Origin: Burkholderiales bacterium
Lineage (GTDB): Bacteria > Pseudomonadota > Gammaproteobacteria > Burkholderiales > Usitatibacteraceae
Assembly: GCA_017880705.1 (NCBI GenBank)
Contig: JADGRS010000187.1
Location: forward strand, 1 to 6,520
Length of the DNA stretch: 6,520 bases
Reading direction: 5' to 3'
Of this stretch, positions 1-5,425 are shown in pieces (position 1 is the stretch's first letter; each line of letters starts with the position of its first letter). Position numbers and translations under genes: made by a program. The notes beneath the pieces were generated by a model, which did not search any database, was not told the origin of the DNA, and was given only the letters and a program-made list of their open reading frames with translations.

Positions 1-296
1 CCGCTGCTCCCGCCGGAGGCGCCACGCCCCTGCGTGAAGCCGCGATCCAGGTGCTCTCCGGAGCCGCCGCGGGGCGCACGCTCGACCTCACGAAGAACCT
101 CACGACCATCGGCAAGCCCGGCCTCCAGGTCGCCGTGATCACCAAGCGCCCCAACGGCTATTTCATCACCCACGTCGAGGGCGCGACCTTTCCGACCCTG
201 AACGGCGCTTCCATGGGCGGACAGGCCCACGCGCTGGGGGACCACGACCTGATCGAGATCGCCGGCGTGAAGATGGAGTTCTTCTACAAGCCGTGA
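1..296 (+). CDS. FHA-like domain protein, C-terminal part (5' end outside window)
   Basis: The frame is open from base 3 to a TGA at 294-296 and gives 97 residues, the C-terminal end of a longer protein. A short Ala/Pro/Gly-rich stretch leads into a beta-rich domain that looks like a forkhead-associated (FHA) fold: a GRTLDL strand, then LTTIGKPG (the usual place of the IGR turn), a LNG near the middle, and a final HDLIEIAGVKMEFFY resembling the common 'L.dGD.I.igg..l.F' ending. FHA domains normally bind phosphothreonine peptides, often in Ser/Thr-kinase signalling or secretion control. Here the IGR arginine is a lysine, and the SxxH phosphopeptide motif is not visible where it should be (the stretch reads VITKRPNGYF), so phosphopeptide binding is doubtful. 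A GTG at 51 could be read as a start, but coding-like sequence continues upstream to the window edge, so I treat the gene as truncated by the window. What lies N-terminal of the domain is unknown. Confidence 0.7.
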   Translation, partial: AAPAGGATPLREAAIQVLSGAAAGRTLDLTKNLTTIGKPGLQVAVITKRPNGYFITHVEGATFPTLNGASMGGQAHALGDHDLIEIAGVKMEFFYKP

Positions 297-489
297 GCCT
301 TTTCCGGGCGCTGGGCGGTCCCGCGACGGGGGCTGCCTTCGCCCGCCGCTGTCCCGTAAACTGTGGAATGCCTCACAGCCATCGTGGAAGGACCTGCCCA
401 TAATGGAGCGAGAGTCCGTTCTCCATCGGGATCGTAGCCAGAGCGCGGAAAGCCGTAGCCCAGCGGCCCCCGTGGCCCTAGGACAGACG
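297..489 (+). other. 193-base intergenic region, probable promoter region of the 490-5361 gene group
   Basis: This is the longest non-coding gap in the window and precedes three closely spaced genes, so it probably holds their promoter. The hexamer CATAAT at 399-404 matches the -10 consensus at five of six positions, but no TTGACA-like -35 sits 16-18 bases upstream, so the call is weak. A small inverted repeat, CCCG at 320-323 and CGGG at 327-330, and GGGCG at 306-310 paired with CGCCC at 340-344, could fold in the RNA after the FHA gene. No T-run follows, so this is not a convincing intrinsic terminator. The region from 403 on is open in the frame of the next gene, but its composition (RSQSAESRSPAAP in translation) does not look like the start of the hydrolase fold. 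Confidence 0.4.
480..483 (+). promoter_or_regulatory. Shine-Dalgarno sequence for the hydrolase gene
   Basis: AGGA lies six bases before the ATG at 490. It decides the start: the in-frame ATG at 403 would add 29 residues with no fold match, while the 490 start begins MKIRVLGCSGG, the first strand and glycine turn expected of a metallo-beta-lactamase fold. Confidence 0.7.
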
Positions 490-1254
490 ATGAAGATCCG
501 TGTACTGGGATGCAGCGGGGGCATCGGCGGCAGTCTCCGCACGACATCGTTCCTCGTCGACGACGACGTGCTGATCGATGCGGGCACGGGCGTGGGCGAC
601 CTCTCGCTCGAGCAGCTCGCCAAGATCGACCACATCTTCGTGAGCCATTCGCACCTCGATCACGTGACGAGCATCCCGTTTCTCGTGGACACCGTGTGCT
701 GGATGAGGCGCAGCCCCATCAAGGTCTACGCCATCCAGGAGACCCTCGACATCCTGAGGGCGCACCTCTTCAACTGGAAGCTCTGGCCCGACTTCACGCA
801 GATCCCCGACGCCAACCAGCCGTTCATGGCGTATCGCGAGATCCGCGTCGGCGAAGGCGTCGCGCTTCGCGGCCGCGTATTCACGGCGATCCCAGCCAAC
901 CACACGGTTCCGGCGGTGGGCTACGTGCTCGACAACGGACGCAACGCGCTCATCTTCAGCGGCGACACCTCCACCAACGACGCGTTGTGGAAGACCGTGA
1001 ACGCGACCCCCAACCTGAAGTACCTGATCATCGAGACCGCGTTCTCCAACAAGGAGCGCGGCATCGCGGTCGCGTCGAAGCACCTCTGCCCGCAGCTGCT
1101 GGCGGAGGAGCTCGAGAAGATGCGCGTCAAGCCCGAGGTGTTCATCACGCACCTGAAGCCGGGCGAGGGCGCGCTCACCATGAAGGAAGTGAGCGAAGCG
1201 GCGGGGCGTTGGCGCCCGCGGATGCTCGAGAACAACCAGGAATTCTCGCTGTGA
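490..1254 (+). CDS. Metallo-beta-lactamase-fold hydrolase, class II 3',5'-cyclic-nucleotide phosphodiesterase-like
   Basis: A 254-residue cytoplasmic protein without signal peptide or membrane segments. It starts with a typical MBL-fold strand and glycine turn (LGCSGGIGG, about residues 6-14) and a DAGTG strand end. The dinuclear metal site looks complete: H53, H55, D57 and H58 in HSHLDH, then H138 in ANHTVP, D159 in FSGDTS and H221 in FITHLKPGE. The HxHLDH form followed by a hydrophobic stretch is the signature of class II cyclic-nucleotide phosphodiesterases (yeast PDE1 and Vibrio CpdP are family members), which open the 3',5'-cyclic phosphate of cAMP or cGMP. The same fold also includes RNase Z-like nucleases and other phosphodiesterases, so the substrate is inferred. 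The protein is somewhat shorter than the characterised class II enzymes. The gene ends 10 bases before the GAF-ATPase gene and probably shares its transcript, which suggests a link between hydrolysis of a cyclic nucleotide and the GAF sensor proteins that follow. I am sure of the fold and only moderately sure of the reaction. Confidence 0.88.
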   Translation: MKIRVLGCSGGIGGSLRTTSFLVDDDVLIDAGTGVGDLSLEQLAKIDHIFVSHSHLDHVTSIPFLVDTVCWMRRSPIKVYAIQETLDILRAHLFNWKLWPDFTQIPDANQPFMAYREIRVGEGVALRGRVFTAIPANHTVPAVGYVLDNGRNALIFSGDTSTNDALWKTVNATPNLKYLIIETAFSNKERGIAVASKHLCPQLLAEELEKMRVKPEVFITHLKPGEGALTMKEVSEAAGRWRPRMLENNQEFSL

Positions 1255-1257
1255 GGA
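1254..1257 (+). promoter_or_regulatory. Shine-Dalgarno sequence for the GAF-ATPase gene
   Basis: AGGA (within GAGGAT) begins on the last base of the hydrolase TGA stop and ends seven bases before the ATG at 1265. A ribosome finishing the upstream gene would sit over it, so the two genes are probably translationally linked. Confidence 0.7.
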
Positions 1258-1264
1258 TCGAACC

Positions 1265-3649
1265 ATGAGCGCAGTACTCGACACGAAGATCCCGCCGTCG
1301 GCGAACGTCGCCGACATGAGCGTCAAGCTCGCCTTCTCGAAGAAGCTGCAGGCGGTGACCAACCGGATCCACTCCACCAGCAACATCGACGAGATCATCC
1401 TCGACGTCTCGCGCGACATCTGCCAGCTGTTCGAGGCGGACCGCATGACGGTGTACATCACGAGCGAGGACCTCTCCTCGATCGTCTCGAAGGTGAAGAC
1501 CGGCCTGAACTCCTTCAAGGACATCAAGCTGCCGATCTCGGAGTCGTCGCTGGCGGGATACGCCGCGCTCAACAAGCGCCACATGAACATCAAGGACGTC
1601 TACGACGACTCGGAGCTGAAGCAGTACTCGCCCAACCTCACGTTCCTCAAGGCCGTCGACCAGCGCACCGGGTATCGCTCCAAGCAGATGCTGATCGCGC
1701 CGATCCTCGGCGGCGACTCGGGCACGGAGCTGATGGGCGTGATCCAGCTCATCAACAACCTCGCGGGCCAGCCCTTCTCGTCGCTGCACGACGAGGGCGT
1801 GGTGGAGCTGTCCAAGACGCTCGCCATCGCCTTCCGCGTGCGCCAGCAGATGCCGGGCACGGTGCAGTCGAAGTTCGAGTACCTGGTGATCGACAACGTG
1901 ATCGCCGCCGGGGAGCTCGAGCTCGCCACCAAGGCCGCGCGGCGCAAGAACAAGAACGTCGAGGACATCCTCATCGACGAGTTCCAGGTGAAGCTGCCGG
2001 CGATCGGCGCGGCGCTCGCGAAGTTCTTCGGCGTCGAGTACGAGCCGCACAAGAGCGACCGCATCAAGCCGCCGGACCTGCTCAAGAACATCAAGCGCGA
2101 CTATGCGGAGGGAAACCACTGGGTGCCGGTGGAGGACTCGAAGGCCGGCATCATCGTGATGTCGACCGACCCGGAGCGCGTGAAGAGCTCGCGCATGGTG
2201 GAAAACGTCTTCCCGCGCTCCAAGGTGGTCTTCAAGGTGACGACCGAGCGCGACTTCAAGCTCACGCTCGACCTCTTCTTCGGCGCCGATCCCTCGGGCG
2301 GCATGGGCAGCGAGTCGATCGGGGACCTCCTCGGCGGGCTCGATACCGAGGAGGACATGGATCCCGGCGCGGACGACGTCTCCGCGGCGGCCGACAACGA
2401 GCTGGTGAAGCTCGTGAACAAGATCATCGTCGACGCCTACCACCAGGGCGCGTCGGACATCCACGTGGAGCCGCTTCCCGGCAAGGGCAAGACGGGCGTG
2501 CGCTTCCGCAAGGACGGCACGCTCTCCAACTACATCGAGGTGCCGGCGGCGTATCGCCAGCCGCTGGTGACGCGCCTGAAGATCATGTGCGACCTCGACA
2601 TCTCCGAGAAGCGCCGCCCGCAGGACGGCAAGATCAAGTTCAAGAAGTTCGGCCCGCTCGACATCGAGCTGCGCGTGGCGACGATCCCCACCGCGGGCGG
2701 CGTCGAGGACGTGGTGATGCGCATCCTCGCGGCCGGCGAGCCGATCCCGCTCGACAAGCTGGGCGTGCTGCCGCAGAACATGGAGCGCCTGAAGGCCTGC
2801 ATCTCGAAGCCTTACGGACTCTTCTTCGTGTGCGGCCCGACGGGCTCCGGGAAGACGACGACCCTGCACTCGGTGCTCGGCTCGTTGAACACCGTCGACA
2901 CCAAGATCTGGACCGCGGAGGACCCGGTCGAGATCACGCAGAAGGGCCTGCGCCAGTGCCAGATGAACCCGAAGGCGGGGCTCACCTTCGCCGTCGCGAT
3001 GAAGGCGTTCCTGCGAGCCGACCCGGACATCATCATGGTCGGTGAGATGCGCGACAAGGACACGACCTCGATCGGCATCGAGGCGTCGCTCACGGGCCAC
3101 CTCGTGTTCGCGACGCTGCACACGAACTCCGCCCCGGAATCGATCATCCGCCTCCTCGACATGGGGATGGACCCGTTCAACTTCGCCGACGCGATTCTCG
3201 GCATCCTCGCGCAGCGCCTCGCCAAGCGCCTGTGCAAGTGCAAGGAGGCGTACACGCCGGGCCAGGACGAGGTGAAGCACTTCATCACCGAGTACTGCGG
3301 CGAGCTCGTGAACACGCCCGAGTTCAAGAACGACCTGCAGGGCAGCTACAAGAAGGTGTTCGAGCGCTTCGCCAAGGACTACGGCTTCGGCAAGCCCGAA
3401 TTCAAGCTGATGAAGCCCAAGGGCTGCGATGCGTGCGGCGGCACCGGCTACAAGGGCCGCGTGGGCCTGCACGAGCTGCTGGTGGGCACCGATCCCATCA
3501 AGAAGCTCATCCAGGAGCACGCGCGCGTCGCCGAGATCCTCGCCGTTTCCCTCGCCGAAGGCATGCTGACCCTCAAGATGGACGGCATGGAGAAGGTGCT
3601 CCAGGGCGTGACCGACATGGCGCAGGTGCGGGCGGTCTGCATCAAGTGA
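1265..3649 (+). CDS. GAF domain-containing GspE/PilB-type secretion or type IV pilus assembly ATPase
   Basis: A 794-residue cytoplasmic protein, longer than the usual roughly 500-600 of this ATPase family because of an N-terminal sensor. Order: a GAF domain at about residues 20-195 (RTGYRS at 134-139; partial NKFDE-type pattern N164, F171, D176, E177); a MshEN/GspE-N-like region at 204-340; an acidic Gly-rich linker at about 341-384; then the motor domain. The motor shows ASDIHVEP at 396-403, Walker A GPTGSGKT at 524-531 (K530), the Asp box TAEDPVE at 550-556, Walker B DPDIIMVGE with E594, and the His box GHLVFATLHT from 611. Cysteines C657, C659, C721 and C724 form a zinc-site-like set. Such hexameric ATPases power pilus extension or type II secretion pseudopilus assembly at the inner membrane. 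The N-terminal extension and C-terminal cysteines favour the assembly type over the PilT retraction type. No pilin, platform protein or secretin gene is in the window, so the partner machine is unknown. The ATPase class is certain; its system is not. Confidence 0.93.
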   Translation: MSAVLDTKIPPSANVADMSVKLAFSKKLQAVTNRIHSTSNIDEIILDVSRDICQLFEADRMTVYITSEDLSSIVSKVKTGLNSFKDIKLPISESSLAGYAALNKRHMNIKDVYDDSELKQYSPNLTFLKAVDQRTGYRSKQMLIAPILGGDSGTELMGVIQLINNLAGQPFSSLHDEGVVELSKTLAIAFRVRQQMPGTVQSKFEYLVIDNVIAAGELELATKAARRKNKNVEDILIDEFQVKLPAIGAALAKFFGVEYEPHKSDRIKPPDLLKNIKRDYAEGNHWVPVEDSKAGIIVMSTDPERVKSSRMVENVFPRSKVVFKVTTERDFKLTLDLFFGADPSGGMGSESIGDLLGGLDTEEDMDPGADDVSAAADNELVKLVNKIIVDAYHQGASDIHVEPLPGKGKTGVRFRKDGTLSNYIEVPAAYRQPLVTRLKIMCDLDISEKRRPQDGKIKFKKFGPLDIELRVATIPTAGGVEDVVMRILAAGEPIPLDKLGVLPQNMERLKACISKPYGLFFVCGPTGSGKTTTLHSVLGSLNTVDTKIWTAEDPVEITQKGLRQCQMNPKAGLTFAVAMKAFLRADPDIIMVGEMRDKDTTSIGIEASLTGHLVFATLHTNSAPESIIRLLDMGMDPFNFADAILGILAQRLAKRLCKCKEAYTPGQDEVKHFITEYCGELVNTPEFKNDLQGSYKKVFERFAKDYGFGKPEFKLMKPKGCDACGGTGYKGRVGLHELLVGTDPIKKLIQEHARVAEILAVSLAEGMLTLKMDGMEKVLQGVTDMAQVRAVCIK

Positions 3650-5361
3650 CCGTGCGCAACGCGACAAAAGCAAGCGCGGTCATCCCCGAGGCGTCGGGGA
3701 TCCAGCCCGCCGTCGCGAGGGCGCCGGCGGAGCTCGCGCGCGCGCTCGAGACGCACTTCCTCTCCAAGCTCGAGTACCTCAACGCGATCGGCATCGCGCT
3801 CTCGCAGGAGCGCGACATCCACAAGCTCCTCGAGACGATCCTCATTGCGGCGAAGAACCTCACGCACGCCGACGGCGGAACGCTCTACCGCCTCGACGGC
3901 GACAAGCTCCAGTTCGAGATCGTGCGCACCGATTCGCTCTCGATCGCGATGGGAGGGACCTCGGGCAACCCGGTCCCGTTCTATCCCATCCCGCTGCACG
4001 ACAAGGACGGCGAGCCGAACTACACCATGATCGCGGCCTACGCGGCCCTCATGCATCGCACGGTGAACATCGCCGACGCGTACATCGAGGAGGGCTTCGA
4101 CTTCTCGGGCACGCGCAACTTCGACAAGCGCACGGGCTACCGCTCGACCTCCTTCCTCACCGTGCCGATGAAGAACCACGAGGGCGACATCATCGGCGTG
4201 CTGCAGCTGCTGAACGCGATCGAGCCGGCCACGAGCCTCGTGACTGCCTTCAGCGAGGAGGACCAGCGCCTCGCCGAGTCGCTCGCCTCCCAGGCCGCGA
4301 TCGCGCTGACCAACCGGCTCCTCATCCAGCAGCTGGAGGTGCTCTTCGAGTCGTTGATCGAGCTCATCAACACCGCGATCGACGACAAGAGCCCCTACAC
4401 GGGCGGCCACTGCAAGCGCGTGCCGACGCTCACGATGATGCTCGCCGAAGCGGCAGCGAGCGCAACCGTCGGGCCGCTTACGGAATTCCGCATGTCCGAG
4501 AAGGACCGCTACGAGCTGAAGATCGCGGGCCTGCTGCACGACTGCGGCAAGATCACGACACCGGTGCACGTGGTCGACAAGGCGACCAAGCTGCAGACGA
4601 TCTACGACCGCATCGAGCTCGTCGCCACGCGCTTCGAGGCGCTCAAGCGCGAGGCGGAGATCGAGATGCTGCGCGCCAAGGTGAAGGCGCTCGAGGCCCA
4701 CGACGAGGCGAGCGCGCGCCGCGCCGAGGAAGCGTGCGCGGCGAAGATCCGCCAGTACGACGACGATCGCGAGTTCCTGCGGCGCACCAACATCGGCAGC
4801 GAGCGCATGAAGCCCGAAGACCAGGCGCGCGTCTCGCAGATCGCCCGCTACCAGTGGCGCAACGAGCGCGGCGAGGTCGACCGCTTCCTGTCGAGGGACG
4901 AGGAAGACAACCTCAACATTCCCTACGGAACGCTCAATGCCGGCGAGCGCGAGATCATCAACCACCACATCGTGGCCACGATCAAGATGCTGGAGGCGCT
5001 GCCGTGGCCGCGGCACCTTCTCAACGTTCCCGAGTATGCGGGAGGCCACCACGAGCGCATGGACGGCAAGGGCTATCCCAAGGGGCTCACCCGCGAGCAG
5101 ATGAGCATCCAGGCGCGCGTGATGGGGATCGCCGACATCTTCGAGGCGCTCACCGCGAGGGACCGCCCGTACAAGCCGGGCAAGACGCTGTCGGACTCGC
5201 TCGCGATCCTCGGGCGAATGAAGGAAAACGGCCACGTCGATCCGGATCTCTTCGACATCTTCGTGAGAGACAAGGTGTACCTGCGCTACGCCCGCGAATT
5301 CCTCGATCCCGAGCAGATCGACCAGGTGGACGAGACGCGCATCCCCGGCTACAAGCCGTGA
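3646..5361 (+). CDS. GAF and HD-GYP domain protein, predicted cyclic-di-GMP phosphodiesterase
   Basis: A 571-residue cytoplasmic protein if it starts at GTG 3646, whose codon overlaps the preceding TGA as GTGA; GTG 3652 is an alternative start two codons later. Neither has a strong Shine-Dalgarno sequence, so translation may depend on coupling. The open frame runs on upstream, but that part is an out-of-frame reading of the ATPase gene. A GAF domain covers about residues 40-225 (RTGYRS at 162-167, then a GVLQLLN strand). A helical link leads into an HD-GYP domain: H255 in GGHCKRV, HD at 298-299 in LLHDCGKI, H440/H441 in NHH, HHERMDGKGYP at 468-478, and D497 in GIADIFEALT. HD-GYP enzymes hydrolyse cyclic-di-GMP to pGpG and/or GMP at a di- or tri-iron site, and every expected ligand position seems filled, so it is probably active. 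About 110 extra residues (317-428), partly coiled coil, split the HD half from the GYP half. The GAF domain presumably sets activity in response to a ligand or redox state. Confidence 0.92.
   Translation: MTVRNATKASAVIPEASGIQPAVARAPAELARALETHFLSKLEYLNAIGIALSQERDIHKLLETILIAAKNLTHADGGTLYRLDGDKLQFEIVRTDSLSIAMGGTSGNPVPFYPIPLHDKDGEPNYTMIAAYAALMHRTVNIADAYIEEGFDFSGTRNFDKRTGYRSTSFLTVPMKNHEGDIIGVLQLLNAIEPATSLVTAFSEEDQRLAESLASQAAIALTNRLLIQQLEVLFESLIELINTAIDDKSPYTGGHCKRVPTLTMMLAEAAASATVGPLTEFRMSEKDRYELKIAGLLHDCGKITTPVHVVDKATKLQTIYDRIELVATRFEALKREAEIEMLRAKVKALEAHDEASARRAEEACAAKIRQYDDDREFLRRTNIGSERMKPEDQARVSQIARYQWRNERGEVDRFLSRDEEDNLNIPYGTLNAGEREIINHHIVATIKMLEALPWPRHLLNVPEYAGGHHERMDGKGYPKGLTREQMSIQARVMGIADIFEALTARDRPYKPGKTLSDSLAILGRMKENGHVDPDLFDIFVRDKVYLRYAREFLDPEQIDQVDETRIPGYKP
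4594..4929 (+). other. Insertion within the HD-GYP domain (residues about 317-428)
   Basis: In standard HD-GYP proteins the 'K..kL' after the HDxGK motif is followed at once by 'T.eE...i..H'. Here DKATKL ends at residue 316 and the matching stretch LNAGEREIINHH begins only near 430. The segment between starts with a helix (IYDRIELVATRFEALKREAE), continues as a charged Glu/Arg/Lys/Ala-rich stretch with heptad-like hydrophobic spacing to about residue 385, and ends in a less regular part (residues 386-428). It is in frame with the same codon bias as its surroundings, so it is a domain insertion, not a frameshift. Its role is not known to me; a dimerisation or partner-docking arm is one possibility. 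Confidence 0.65.
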
Positions 5362-5425
5362 GCGCGCGGTTCTCGCGAGTGCCGCGAAGAGCCGCATCCT
5401 GAAGTCCGCGCTTCCCGCCGACCCC

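Noticed and set aside
306..344. Rho-independent terminator after the FHA-like gene
   Set aside because: Short GC-rich inverted repeats exist but no T-run follows, and such repeats are frequent by chance in DNA this GC-rich.
357..385. Possible flagellar sigma-28 promoter beginning with TAAA
   Set aside because: The TAAA is present, but the -10 part at the right distance matches GCCGATAA in too few positions.
384..397. Possible sigma-54 promoter (GG ... GC) before the hydrolase gene
   Set aside because: Only 8 bases lie between GG and GC instead of 10, and the rest of the consensus is poorly matched.
403..489. Upstream ATG start adding 29 residues to the hydrolase
   Set aside because: The added part has no fold match, and ATG 490 has AGGA six bases upstream and begins at the first strand of the fold.
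478..1593. 371-codon open frame on the - strand opposite the hydrolase gene
   Set aside because: Crosses a gene boundary and has antisense-type composition; the + strand has the complete HSHLDH metal site.
3232..3645. N-terminal extension of the HD-GYP protein into the ATPase gene
   Set aside because: These codons are an out-of-frame reading of the ATPase C-terminal region, which is clearly coding in another frame through its CxxC motif and stop.
1175..3673. 832-codon open frame on the - strand opposite the ATPase gene
   Set aside because: It is the mirror of a gene with complete ATPase motifs. Its translation is a low-complexity mix of His, Arg, Leu, Val, Asp and Glu, typical of antisense frames in GC-rich DNA, with no recognisable domain.
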